In this document: positions 1 to 7,905 of the stretch, piece after piece | How positions within the stretch are numbered: the stretch's first letter is position 1 | How the letters are laid out: each line of letters begins with the position of its first letter | Assembly (NCBI GenBank): GCA_024642485.1 | Contig: JAHEAY010000011.1 | Location: 1 to 33,510 of the forward strand | Length of the DNA stretch: 33,510 nt | Reading direction: 5' to 3' | Origin: Cytophagaceae bacterium | GTDB lineage: Bacteria; Bacteroidota; Bacteroidia; Cytophagales; Spirosomataceae | The notes under the pieces: generated by a model | The model's database searches: none | Told to the model about the DNA's origin: nothing | What the model saw: only the letters and a program-made list of their open reading frames with translations | Made by a program: the position numbers and the translations under genes

Positions 1-1795
1 GTAAAATTCGGCGCATGATTTTGCCCGAACGGGTTTTGGGTAGACCTGTAACAAATTGAATCTTATCCGGTTTAGCGATAGGCCCGATAACACGTGCTAC
101 AGTCGCCAAAATATCTTTTCTTGTTAATTCATCATTAATCGTTGGATGCTCGCAGATTACATAGGCATAGATTCCTTGACCTTTGACATCATGCGGAAAT
201 CCGACAACTGCAGACTCAATGACACCCGTGTGCATATTGATTGCATTTTCAACCTCAGCAGTTCCGATGCGGTGGCCTGAAATATTCATGACATCATCGA
301 CCCGACCCGTAATGCGGTAGTAGCCATCTTCATCACGCATGCATCCATCGCCGGTGAAGTAAAGTCCCGGATAGGTTGAGAAATAAGTGGATTTGCATCT
401 TTCATGGTCGCCATATGTGGTACGGATAATGGATGGCCAAGGGTATTTGATACACAAGTTTCCATTGACGCCATTTCCCACAATTTCCTTGCCATTTTCA
501 TCGACTAAAATCGGTTGGACTCCAGGCAATGGAAGTGTGGCAAAGGCAGGTTTCAACGGCGTAATTCCAGCAATGGGAGAGATCATTAATCCTCCGGTTT
601 CTGTTTGCCACCAGGTATCGACAATTGGGCAATTTCCTTTTCCAATCTTCTCATGATACCACTGCCAAGCCTCTTCGTTGATCGGTTCGCCGACTGAACC
701 TAATACGCGCAATGAACTTAGGTCTTTGCCTTCCAAAAACGCATCACCAAAACCCATCAGCGAACGAATCGCCGTAGGAGCCGTGTAGAAAATGTTGACC
801 TGATGACGTTTGATGATATCCCAGAAACGACCTGCATCTGGATAGGTCGGGATTCCTTCGAATAATACGGAAATCGCCCCATTCAATAATGGGCCATAAA
901 CCAAATAAGAGTGACCTGTAATCCATCCGATATCAGCCGTACAGAAGAATACATCGCCTGGATTGTATTGGAAAACATTGGCAAATGTATATGCCGTATA
1001 AACCATGTAACCTCCACACGTATGAACTACGCCTTTGGGTTTTCCGGTTGAGCCAGAGGTATAAAGAATAAACAAAGGATCCTCTGCGTTCATGGGCTCA
1101 GCAGCACATATTTCGGATGCCTGGGCCTCTTCCTCTTCCCACCATAAGTCACGGCCATTCAACATTGAAACCGGCGTTTTTGTGCGTGTTTTGACGATGA
1201 CTGTTTCTACGCAAGGACAAGAAGTTAATGCCTCATCCACGGTTTCTTTCATCGGAATGGTTTTATTCCCACGCACTGCACCATCGGTCGTAATCACGAT
1301 TTTACATTGCGAATCATTGATCCGATCCGAAATCGATTGTGCTGAAAAGCCGCCAAATACAACTGAGTGTATCGCCCCGATACGGGCACAGGCCAAAACG
1401 GCAATGGCTAATTCGGGAATCATCGGCATGTAAATACATACCCGATCCCCTTTTTTGACCCCTTGCGCTTTTAATACGTTGCTGAACTTACAAACCCGCG
1501 CGTGTAATTGGCGATAGGTCAATGTGATGGCCTCATCTCCAGGTTCGTTAGGTTCATAAACAATCGCTGCCTGATCTGGAATTGTTTTTAAATGACGATC
1601 CAGCGCATTGGCAGTAATATTCATTTGACCATCTTCAAACCATTTGACTGAATAGTCATCAAAACTCCAATCCAAAACTTTGGTAAATGGTTTAATCCAA
1701 TCAAATTCATTGGCAATATTCGCCCAGAATTCTTCTGGTTTTTCAATACTTAGGGAATACGCTTCGTGGTATTCTTGTAAACTCGTAATTCTCAT
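1..1795 (-). CDS. acsA: acetyl-CoA synthetase (AMP-forming), C-terminus cut by window edge
   Basis: Converts acetate, ATP and CoA to acetyl-CoA, AMP and pyrophosphate in the cytoplasm. The 598 codons in the window cover nearly the whole enzyme. The N-terminal ACAS region is followed by the adenylate-forming core with its P-loop-like motif TSGSTGKPKG near residue 245, then WWQTETGG, then the hinge and C-terminal lid with YFTGDG, GRVDDVMNISGHRIGTAE and KTRSGKIMRRIL. K592 in that last motif matches the catalytic lysine that is acetylated in Salmonella Acs (K609). Roughly the last 40-50 residues lie beyond position 1. The ATG at 1793-1795 lies 4 bases after the stop of the upstream MFS transporter, so the two are very probably cotranscribed. 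This suggests uptake of a short-chain acid followed by its activation. Propionyl-CoA synthetase is less likely given the close match to Acs motifs. Confidence 0.96.
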   Translation of the reverse strand, partial: MRITSLQEYHEAYSLSIEKPEEFWANIANEFDWIKPFTKVLDWSFDDYSVKWFEDGQMNITANALDRHLKTIPDQAAIVYEPNEPGDEAITLTYRQLHARVCKFSNVLKAQGVKKGDRVCIYMPMIPELAIAVLACARIGAIHSVVFGGFSAQSISDRINDSQCKIVITTDGAVRGNKTIPMKETVDEALTSCPCVETVIVKTRTKTPVSMLNGRDLWWEEEEAQASEICAAEPMNAEDPLFILYTSGSTGKPKGVVHTCGGYMVYTAYTFANVFQYNPGDVFFCTADIGWITGHSYLVYGPLLNGAISVLFEGIPTYPDAGRFWDIIKRHQVNIFYTAPTAIRSLMGFGDAFLEGKDLSSLRVLGSVGEPINEEAWQWYHEKIGKGNCPIVDTWWQTETGGLMISPIAGITPLKPAFATLPLPGVQPILVDENGKEIVGNGVNGNLCIKYPWPSIIRTTYGDHERCKSTYFSTYPGLYFTGDGCMRDEDGYYRITGRVDDVMNISGHRIGTAEVENAINMHTGVIESAVVGFPHDVKGQGIYAYVICEHPTINDELTRKDILATVARVIGPIAKPDKIQFVTGLPKTRSGKIMRRIL

Positions 1796-1799
1796 TGTT

Positions 1800-3446
1800 T
1801 TATTGGTCAAATTCACCGCGCAAAGCAAAATATCCGAAAAGGCTCATGCCAACCGTGATGAAGGGAGCTAAAATAAACGTGTAAATAATGGCTGGGACTA
1901 GATCGTTGCCTCCTTTTTGCCACAAAGGAACAGCTTGGAAATAGACGAGGTATAATCCCGTTGCAATGCCTAAAACCATCCAAACGATTCCTAAAAGTCG
2001 TTTAAGACCATTCATTTCGATTTCTTTTTTGATTTTGGCGTCTTTCATGTAGACCAAACCGATGATCAAACATACGGATATCATGGCAATAGGGTAGTTT
2101 AATCCTTCCAAATAGGGCTTTGCAATGCTGGTATCTTTGGCAGCTGTTGTGACTAAAAATGTCGCAATCGCAGGCATTAATCCACCAAATATTCCATTTC
2201 CAATGTGATAGGGGAAAGACATGGAGGTGTAACGAATTTTAATGGGAAATAATTCAACCAAAAATGCTGCAATAGGCCCGTAGGCCATACTGACAAAACT
2301 GATTAAGCAAAAAATCAGGCCTACTAATTTCCATTGAATGTCCACTGGGACATGGATTTTGGAACCTGAATCCGAAATCGTTTCGATACTTCCGTCTGTA
2401 AATGTTCGAACCGTATTTCCTTTTTCATAGGAAATAGAACCTGCAACCTCTGTTTTTTGCTTCGTGTCTACAAGATCATACATTTTCGAAAAGATAGGTC
2501 TGTAAAGGATAAGTGCTAATGCCATGCCGGCCAGCATGATTCCTTTGCGGCCAATTTTATCCGAAAGTGCGCCAAAAAGTACAAATAGGGGAGTTCCCGC
2601 GAGCAAACCAATGACTAAAATCAGATTCGTTTGGGTTTCTTCTAAATGGCATATTTTCAATAAAAATGTTTGAGCATAAAATTGGCCCGTATACCAAACG
2701 AGACCCTGTCCCATGGTTGCGCCAAATAAAGCCAATAGCACAAATTTCAAATTCAATTTATTGCCAAATGATTCCTTTAGCGGGTTTGTTGCAACATTTC
2801 CACTCGCTTTAGCTTCCTCAAATAAGGGTGATTCCGCCATGTTTTTACGGACAATGATGGATCCGATGACCATAACGATGGAGATGAGAAATGGAATACG
2901 CCAACCGTAAGAATCAAATTCTTCTGCCGACAAAACACTTCGAGTTAACATGATTACTCCGAGCGAAATGATTAATCCGAGCGTCGCAGTGGTTTGAATC
3001 CAAGACGTGTAAAATCCCCTTTGGTTTTCAGGGGAGTGCTCAGCTACGTAAGTTGCGGCACCGCCATATTCGCCACCTAATGCCAAGCCTTGCAATAAGC
3101 GCAGAACTAAGACCAAAATAGGGGCTAATGCTCCGATGCTTTGATAGGAAGGGATTAATCCGATGCCGAAAGTCGCTCCGCCCATCAACATTAAAGTCAC
3201 CATGAACGTGTATTTTCGACCAATCACATCACCAATTTTACCAAAGAACAAGGCTCCAAATGGACGAACAACAAAGCCCGCCGCAAAAGTGGCTAGGGTA
3301 TTCAAAAATGCTGCTGTAGGATTATCGGTAGGAAAGAATTTCGTCGATAAAACGGTGGCTAAACTACCAAAAATGTAGAAGTCGTACCATTCAATCAACG
3401 TACCAACCGACGAGGCGCCGATGATGTAGCTTAATTTTTTGTTCAC
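1800..3446 (-). CDS. MFS transporter, metabolite:H+ symporter (MHS) type with two extra C-terminal helices
   Basis: Inner-membrane secondary transporter of 548 aa. MHS signatures are clear: EWYDFYIFGSLA (19-30), RPFGALFFGKIGDVIGRK (61-78) and LGGEYGGAATYVAEHSP (123-139). SDKIGRK (295-301) is the matching motif of the second half. Two features exceed the usual 12-helix plan. A polar segment of about 50 residues (319-372) lies between predicted helices 9 and 10, which should be periplasmic. Two further hydrophobic helices (about 484-503 and 515-541) follow a charged linker, giving 14 in total. The start is GTG at 3446 (reverse of CAC); an in-frame stop lies five codons upstream and no ATG is available between. 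Its stop is 4 bases before acetyl-CoA synthetase, so acetate or another short-chain carboxylate is a reasonable substrate guess, but the sequence alone does not prove it. Confidence 0.9.
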   Translation of the reverse strand: MNKKLSYIIGASSVGTLIEWYDFYIFGSLATVLSTKFFPTDNPTAAFLNTLATFAAGFVVRPFGALFFGKIGDVIGRKYTFMVTLMLMGGATFGIGLIPSYQSIGALAPILVLVLRLLQGLALGGEYGGAATYVAEHSPENQRGFYTSWIQTTATLGLIISLGVIMLTRSVLSAEEFDSYGWRIPFLISIVMVIGSIIVRKNMAESPLFEEAKASGNVATNPLKESFGNKLNLKFVLLALFGATMGQGLVWYTGQFYAQTFLLKICHLEETQTNLILVIGLLAGTPLFVLFGALSDKIGRKGIMLAGMALALILYRPIFSKMYDLVDTKQKTEVAGSISYEKGNTVRTFTDGSIETISDSGSKIHVPVDIQWKLVGLIFCLISFVSMAYGPIAAFLVELFPIKIRYTSMSFPYHIGNGIFGGLMPAIATFLVTTAAKDTSIAKPYLEGLNYPIAMISVCLIIGLVYMKDAKIKKEIEMNGLKRLLGIVWMVLGIATGLYLVYFQAVPLWQKGGNDLVPAIIYTFILAPFITVGMSLFGYFALRGEFDQ

Positions 3447-3513
3447 AGGTTTAGAATTTTAACACAATATATTGATTTTTTAGCTAAAATTACGCTCTCA
3501 AATTATTCGAAAA

Positions 3514-3972
3514 ATGACTGATTTTAAAGAAATCCAACGCTTTACGCAATGGTGGTTGTGGTTGATCTTGATAGGGACATGGGGCTCAATGATCTATGCG
3601 TTTATTCAGGAGCCGCCCAAAACAAATGTTGCCTATTTTGTCACAGGTTTTATTGCTTTAGGATTGCCTATTTTGTTTTGGCAGATGCGTTTAACGACGC
3701 GCGTTAGCACCGATGGAATTTACGTACGTTTTGTTCCCTTTCACTTGAAAGAGCAGTTTTATCCGTGGGATTCGATTGAATCCGCGCAGGTTCGAACTTA
3801 CAGCCCTTTGATGGAATATGGAGGTTGGGGCATCAAGTATGGTTTCAACGGCCAAGGGAAAGTGTATAATGTTTCGGGGAATCATGGGCTTCAATTGATC
3901 TTCAAATCAGGTGAAAAGCTATTAATTGGGACCCAAAAACCCGAAGAAATTCAAGCGGCAGTTCGATTGTAG
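3514..3972 (+). CDS. small membrane protein with PH-like C-terminal domain, unknown function
   Basis: A 152-residue protein with two predicted N-terminal transmembrane helices (about 13-31 and 40-56). A soluble beta-rich region follows (about 60-150) and resembles the bacterial PH-like domain seen in many small Bacteroidota membrane proteins: the YPWDSIESAQVRTY strand pattern, a glycine-rich turn GGWGIKYG, and a final amphipathic helix KPEEIQAAV. No catalytic motif is visible. It starts at ATG 3514, divergent from the MFS-acs unit with 67 bases between them, and is followed by the long leader of the DEAD-box helicase. No function can be assigned. Confidence 0.8.
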   Translation: MTDFKEIQRFTQWWLWLILIGTWGSMIYAFIQEPPKTNVAYFVTGFIALGLPILFWQMRLTTRVSTDGIYVRFVPFHLKEQFYPWDSIESAQVRTYSPLMEYGGWGIKYGFNGQGKVYNVSGNHGLQLIFKSGEKLLIGTQKPEEIQAAVRL

Positions 3973-3994
3973 ATTATCAGTTTATTGGACAATT

Positions 3995-4002
3995 TATGTC
4001 TG
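3995..4002 (+). promoter_or_regulatory. possible -7 element for the helicase leader transcript
   Basis: TATGTCTG matches the Bacteroidota -7 consensus TAnnTTTG with one mismatch. It would place a transcription start around 4008-4010, just before the first strand of the long stem in the leader (4013). No convincing -33 TTTG is found at the usual spacing, so this is weak. Confidence 0.3.
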
Positions 4003-4012
4003 AAAAAACATT

Positions 4013-4119
4013 CGCAAGTTAACAGCTGCGCTGCCGGAGTCATGACCCCGGCAACATTACCCCACACGTGCGGCTGAAGGCCGAAAACGCGAAATGCGGA
4101 AATAAAGCCGTAACTTGCG
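4013..4119 (+). ncRNA. candidate structured 5' leader RNA of the DEAD-box helicase gene
   Basis: The 107-base segment is closed by a perfect 9-bp stem, CGCAAGTTA (4013-4021) with TAACTTGCG (4111-4119). Several short GC-rich hairpins lie inside: CAGC/GCTG (4023-4026/4030-4033), TGCCGG/CCGGCA (4032-4037/4048-4053, partly competing with the first), CGGC/GCCG (4071-4074/4080-4083) and CGC/GCG around loop GAAAT (4088-4090/4096-4098). CGGCT (4071-4075) can alternatively pair with AGCCG (4106-4110). This composition and pairing density differ from the surrounding AT-rich intergenic DNA. I recognise no known riboswitch or ribozyme family. It could be a cis-regulatory leader or an independent small RNA. 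Confidence 0.5.
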
Positions 4120-4127
4120 GCATCATT

Positions 4128-4177
4128 ATGAGAATGCTTGTTATTTCCAGTTATTACTCATAAGCACACATTCTCAT
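4128..4177 (+). promoter_or_regulatory. start-proximal inverted repeat in the helicase leader
   Basis: ATGAGAATG (4128-4136) and CATTCTCAT (4169-4177) form a perfect 9-bp inverted repeat around a 32-base loop. The second arm ends 6 bases before the ATG at 4184. A stem this close to the start codon could control translation initiation or act as an attenuator, since TTTT follows directly. Temperature- or helicase-responsive opening is an inference from the gene it precedes. Confidence 0.45.
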
Positions 4178-4183
4178 TTTAAT

Positions 4184-5470
4184 ATGACATTTCAAGAGTT
4201 ACACCTCATTGAGCCGATCTTAAAGGCACTCAACGAGGAGGGTTATACGAACCCAACACCCATTCAAGCACAAGCGATTCCGATTGTATTAAAAGGCACC
4301 GACCTATTAGGTTGTGCCCAAACAGGTACTGGAAAAACAGCTGCTTTTACCTTGCCCATCATCCAATTAATGGATGCCAAGCAAACTTTTCAAAAGCCCA
4401 AAAAAGTTCGCGCTTTGATCGTAACACCTACCAGGGAATTAGCGATTCAAATTGGCGAAAGCTTTAAAGCTTATGCACGTCACACTTCCTTGAACTATAC
4501 CGTTATTTTCGGTGGAGTAGGGCAGAGTCCACAAGTTTCCGCCCTTCGTGCCGGAGTCGATGTGGTTATTGCTACTCCAGGTCGTTTATTGGATTTGATG
4601 AATCAAAAACATTTGTCGATTGCCAATGTCGAATATTTCGTTCTTGATGAAGCTGATCGTATGCTCGATATGGGCTTTATTCATGATGTAAGAAAACTAT
4701 TAGCTGCATTGCCTCGTCAAAGACAATCGCTCTTTTTCTCGGCAACCATGCCTCCAGAAATCGTTCAATTGGCCGCGTCTATTTTGCGAAACCCTGCTGA
4801 GGTATCTGTTACGCCTGTTTCTTCGACAGTTGAAATCATCAATCAGTCAGTTTATTTTGTTGACAAAAACAACAAGAATACCTTATTGCTCGATATCCTA
4901 GAAGATACCAAAATCAAAACTGCCCTGGTTTTCACACGGACAAAACATGGTGCCGATAAAGTTGTCAAGGTACTATTGAAAGCTGGTATCAAAGCTGAAG
5001 CGATTCACGGAAATAAATCCCAAAATGCACGTCAAACGGCATTGAAAAACTTTACGGCTCAAACAACGCGTGTATTAGTTGCGACCGATATCGCCGCGCG
5101 TGGTATTGATGTGGATGATTTGGAATATGTCATTAATTTTGAATTACCGAATATCCCAGAAACCTATGTTCACCGGATTGGTCGGACAGGGCGTGCGGGT
5201 GCCAACGGAACTGCGATTTCCTTCTGTGATATAGAGGAAAAAGCCTATTTGAAGGATATTGAAAAGGTTATTGGCAAGAAAGTTCCTGTTGTGGAAGCGC
5301 ATCGTTACCCGATGAAGGTTTTAACGATCGAGAAAAAAGCGAAACAAGGACCTCCAAACCGCGGCGGAAAACCTGCTGGACCTGGAGCAGCTAAACCTGC
5401 TGAAAACCCACGTTCGTTCGATAAAGCAAAAGCTGGCCGTAAATGGTACGGCAAAAAGAATACATATTAA
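4184..5470 (+). CDS. rhlE: DEAD-box ATP-dependent RNA helicase, RhlE-like
   Basis: RNA-unwinding ATPase probably acting in ribosome assembly or mRNA turnover, often cold-induced. All helicase motifs are present: Q motif YTNPTPIQ (21-28), Walker A AQTGTGKT (45-52), PTREL (82-86), TPGR (131-134), DEAD (155-158), SAT (186-188), then in the second RecA domain the VFTRTKHGADKV region, TDIAARGIDVDD and HRIGRTGR. The C-terminal tail is basic and rich in Gly, Pro and Lys, as in RhlE-type enzymes, and probably binds RNA. The same frame is open to 4115, but that extension would run through the structured leader and is unlike the family. The ATG at 4184 gives the usual N-terminus MTFQELHL and 428 aa. 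miaA follows one base after the stop, so the two are cotranscribed. The subfamily name is less certain than the family. Confidence 0.93.
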   Translation: MTFQELHLIEPILKALNEEGYTNPTPIQAQAIPIVLKGTDLLGCAQTGTGKTAAFTLPIIQLMDAKQTFQKPKKVRALIVTPTRELAIQIGESFKAYARHTSLNYTVIFGGVGQSPQVSALRAGVDVVIATPGRLLDLMNQKHLSIANVEYFVLDEADRMLDMGFIHDVRKLLAALPRQRQSLFFSATMPPEIVQLAASILRNPAEVSVTPVSSTVEIINQSVYFVDKNNKNTLLLDILEDTKIKTALVFTRTKHGADKVVKVLLKAGIKAEAIHGNKSQNARQTALKNFTAQTTRVLVATDIAARGIDVDDLEYVINFELPNIPETYVHRIGRTGRAGANGTAISFCDIEEKAYLKDIEKVIGKKVPVVEAHRYPMKVLTIEKKAKQGPPNRGGKPAGPGAAKPAENPRSFDKAKAGRKWYGKKNTY

Positions 5471-5471
5471 G

Positions 5472-6365
5472 ATGAAAAAAACACTTTTGGTCATTGCGGG
5501 TCCTACGGCTGTTGGCAAAACAGCTTTATGTGTCGAAATGGCCAAAAGTTTTCATACTGAAATCATCTCCGCCGATTCTCGGCAATTTTACCAAGAATTG
5601 AGCATTGGTACCGCAAAACCCAGTCTAGATGAACAGGGGGGTGTCAAGCATCATTTCATTGATTCTCATTCCATTCACGACTATTTTTCCCCGGGTGATT
5701 TCGAGCGTGAGGCCCTGAAAGTCCTGACGGATTTATTCCAAACACATGATATTGTCATCTTGACAGGAGGTTCAGGTTTATACCTAAAGGCCCTCATGGA
5801 AGGTTTGGATGATATGCCTGATGTGGATTTAAATCTACGAGAAAATCTGATGCGTGCTTTGGAAACGGATGGATTGGAAAAACTTTTCAAGCAATTACAG
5901 GTATTAGATCCAGAATATGCCTTGAAAGTGGATTCGCAGAATCCCCAACGGGTTGTGCGGGCTTTGGAGGTATGTTTATCTACTGGCAAATCCTACACGT
6001 CATTCCGCAATCAGCAAAAAGCCGATCGTCCTTTTGAGATGATTAAGATTTGCCTGGACCGACCACGTGAGGAATTGTATGCGCGAATCGACTTGCGCAT
6101 GGATATGATGTTGGCCGCCGGATTAGTTCAAGAAGCCAAAGATTTTGAGGATTTTCAAGACCGATACGCCTTAAAAACCTTAGGCTATAAAGAAGTTTAT
6201 GGTTTTTTCCGAGGCGAGTACGACGAAGCAGAAATGATTCGTTTGTTAAAGCGAAACTCTAGGCATTATGCCAAAAAACAATTAACCTGGTTCCGTCATC
6301 AGGATGATTTCGAGTTTGTGCATCCCGACAAAGCATTCAATTACATTCAAGGCAGGCTTAAATAA
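5472..6365 (+). CDS. miaA: tRNA dimethylallyltransferase
   Basis: Transfers a dimethylallyl group to N6 of A37 in tRNAs reading codons that begin with U. The 297-aa length is normal. The P-loop GPTAVGKT lies at residues 10-17, followed by SADSRQFYQELSIGTAKP, the GGSGLYLKAL motif, the RVVRALEV region and the C-terminal TLGYKEVYGF and KRNSRHYAKKQLTWFR motifs. The ATG is one base after the helicase stop. The last 19 bases overlap the 3' end of a convergent rhodanese gene on the other strand. Confidence 0.97.
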   Translation: MKKTLLVIAGPTAVGKTALCVEMAKSFHTEIISADSRQFYQELSIGTAKPSLDEQGGVKHHFIDSHSIHDYFSPGDFEREALKVLTDLFQTHDIVILTGGSGLYLKALMEGLDDMPDVDLNLRENLMRALETDGLEKLFKQLQVLDPEYALKVDSQNPQRVVRALEVCLSTGKSYTSFRNQQKADRPFEMIKICLDRPREELYARIDLRMDMMLAAGLVQEAKDFEDFQDRYALKTLGYKEVYGFFRGEYDEAEMIRLLKRNSRHYAKKQLTWFRHQDDFEFVHPDKAFNYIQGRLK

Positions 6366-6628
6366 GCTTCTAATCCTCCTGTGACATTTTGGGCTAGATA
6401 ACCTTTGGCCGTTAACAGCCGACAGGCGATCTGGCTTTGGGTTCCGTTGTAGCAGATGACGGTGTATAAAATCGTGGGATTTAATTCTTGGATGCGCGTT
6501 AATAAATCATCCAAAGGGATGTGGATACCCCCTAAATCAAAATCCGCTCGTTCCCTGGGCGTTCGAATGTCCAACAGGGAAAGAGCGGATAAATGTTCCT
6601 TGAAATCGTTCGCGGAAATGGATTGCAT
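6347..6628 (-). CDS. rhodanese-like domain protein with atypical active-site loop
   Basis: Single rhodanese domain of 93 aa. The N-terminal fold motif LLDIRTPRERADFDLGGIHIPL is typical. The active-site loop reads CYNGTQS with C59, where most sulfurtransferases have CRxGxRS. The cysteine is kept but the loop arginines are not, so activity or substrate may differ. The start is placed at ATG 6626-6628, one base after the stop of the upstream rhodanese; the same frame is open to 6664, but that would overlap the preceding gene by 35 bases and adds residues unlike the family. It overlaps the 3' end of miaA by 19 bases in convergent orientation. It is probably a duplicate of its neighbour that has diverged. 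Confidence 0.85.
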   Translation of the reverse strand: MQSISANDFKEHLSALSLLDIRTPRERADFDLGGIHIPLDDLLTRIQELNPTILYTVICYNGTQSQIACRLLTAKGYLAQNVTGGLEAYLSLP

Positions 6629-6629
6629 C

Positions 6630-6929
6630 TTAATATCCAGCGGCTTGCCAAGCGAGCATGCCACCTAATACGTTGCGTACATTCGTGAAACCTTCGCTTG
6701 CTAAATATTCTTTGGCACGACCCGATCGTGCGCCAGAACGGCAATGCACTAAAACTTCTTGGTCTTTCCAAGCTTCGATTTCTTCCAAACGGTCCGGCAA
6801 TTCACCTAAAGGAATCAGTTTTGCCCCGATGTTGAATTCATCGAATTCATATTCTTCGCGGACATCGATGAGGTTTAAGTTTTCCCCTTTGTCCAAACGC
6901 TCTTTTAATTCTTCAATTGTAATATCCAT
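6630..6929 (-). CDS. rhodanese-like sulfurtransferase, single domain
   Basis: A 100-aa cytoplasmic single-domain rhodanese of the GlpE/PspE size class. It has NLIDVREEYEFDEFNIGAKLIPL near the N-terminus and a canonical active-site loop CRSGARS with C63 as the persulfide-carrying residue, then the C-terminal GGMLAW motif. The ATG at 6927-6929 sits 2 bases after the PASTA gene stop, which favours it over an in-frame start further upstream. It is the middle gene of a three-gene minus-strand unit. The sulfur donor and acceptor cannot be read from the sequence. Confidence 0.9.
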   Translation of the reverse strand: MDITIEELKERLDKGENLNLIDVREEYEFDEFNIGAKLIPLGELPDRLEEIEAWKDQEVLVHCRSGARSGRAKEYLASEGFTNVRNVLGGMLAWQAAGY

Positions 6930-6931
6930 GA

Positions 6932-7702
6932 TTATTGATCTTCGCCACCCACAACCCAAAGGTCGATCAGGTCGCCAGGTTTAACACTTGTTCCTTCGCA
7001 AGTCGCACAGCTCTGTTTAAAGACAGTACCTGCTGGAAATGCATCATTTGCTTCATATGTGATTTTACCCACTTTTAAATTCATTCCTGCCAAAACAATG
7101 GTCACTTCATCCATTGGCTTACCCACAAAATCAGGAATCTCCATGTCGACATCCGCCGTACCATTTCCTATGTATAAATCTACCATCGTGCCTTTTGGGA
7201 TACTTGCACCCGCTTCTATTTTTTTGCCAAAAGCTTGAACTTCAATAACTTCCTTCACACGCGGGTCATTCACCTCATGCACAATTCCTTTGCGCAATCC
7301 AGCAATGTATAATTGTTGCTCTGCACTGCGAACTGAGAGGCCAACTAACGTTGGCAACTTAATTGTAGGCGGTGTTTCTGAATTAATCGTAATGTATATT
7401 TTACGACCTGATTTTACCAAGGCATTGGGTAATGGATATTGGGATAAAACCGTCAATGGAGGTTTATCAGCCGTATAGGTGCAATCAGCTACCTCGTAAG
7501 ATAAGTCATTGGCATCAATGGCCTCTTCCATTTTGTCGACTGTCATACCCTTCAAATTAGGCACTTGAATCGTTTCGCCATGGTGCGTACTCCAAGGTAA
7601 ATACACAAAGAAAAAGCCAAAGAATAACACAAGAAACAACGAGATTAATATCGCGATGTGTGTGATTAAGTCCTTCTTAGATTGCGTGGGTATTTGAGCC
7701 AT
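6932..7702 (-). CDS. membrane-anchored PASTA-domain protein (no kinase domain)
   Basis: A 256-aa protein with a short basic cytoplasmic N-terminus, one transmembrane helix (about 14-34) and three PASTA repeats in the periplasm (about 42-108, 110-180 and 183-252). PASTA domains in Firmicutes and Actinobacteria sit on Ser/Thr kinases or penicillin-binding proteins and sense muropeptides. Here no kinase or transpeptidase domain is attached, which is common in Bacteroidota. The last repeat carries a CATC cysteine pair. It heads the unit with the two rhodaneses (2-base and 1-base gaps). A peptidoglycan-linked role is inferred from the domain only. Confidence 0.9.
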   Translation of the reverse strand: MAQIPTQSKKDLITHIAILISLFLVLFFGFFFVYLPWSTHHGETIQVPNLKGMTVDKMEEAIDANDLSYEVADCTYTADKPPLTVLSQYPLPNALVKSGRKIYITINSETPPTIKLPTLVGLSVRSAEQQLYIAGLRKGIVHEVNDPRVKEVIEVQAFGKKIEAGASIPKGTMVDLYIGNGTADVDMEIPDFVGKPMDEVTIVLAGMNLKVGKITYEANDAFPAGTVFKQSCATCEGTSVKPGDLIDLWVVGGEDQ

Positions 7703-7764
7703 GTGTGGAAATACGTATTTGTTGCAATATAGTTAAAACAATAACGCAAGGCAAATGGAAAGAT

Positions 7765-7813
7765 AGACGGTAGACTTTGGACTTTAGACGTTAGAGGTAA
7801 GTTGACTAGTTGG
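7765..7813. repeat. degenerate heptamer array (AGACTTT type)
   Basis: Seven consecutive 7-base units in phase: AGACGGT, AGACTTT, GGACTTT, AGACGTT, AGAGGTA, AGTTGAC and TAGTTGG. This is the reverse-complement orientation of the GTCYAAN family found elsewhere in the window. Confidence 0.75.
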
Positions 7814-7905
7814 ATTATTAGTATCTGACTTTTAGCATAAAAATGTTGTATCATATTTTTCATGTTAAGAGGCCAACGTCTACAGTCTAATGTCTAAGGT
7901 CAATA

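Noticed and set aside
1092-1433. A 113-codon open frame on the plus strand opposite acetyl-CoA synthetase.
   Set aside because: It is antisense to a strongly conserved coding region, and its translation shows no recognisable domain.
4013-4119. A CTGA...GAAA pattern in the helicase leader suggested a hammerhead ribozyme.
   Set aside because: The core would need CUGANGA, a stem, then GAAA; here CTGAAGG runs straight into a different stem and the cleavage-site strand is missing.
4115-4183. An N-terminal extension of the DEAD-box helicase from an alternative start at 4115.
   Set aside because: The extra 23 residues are unlike the family and coincide with the leader stem-loops; ATG 4184 gives the standard N-terminus.
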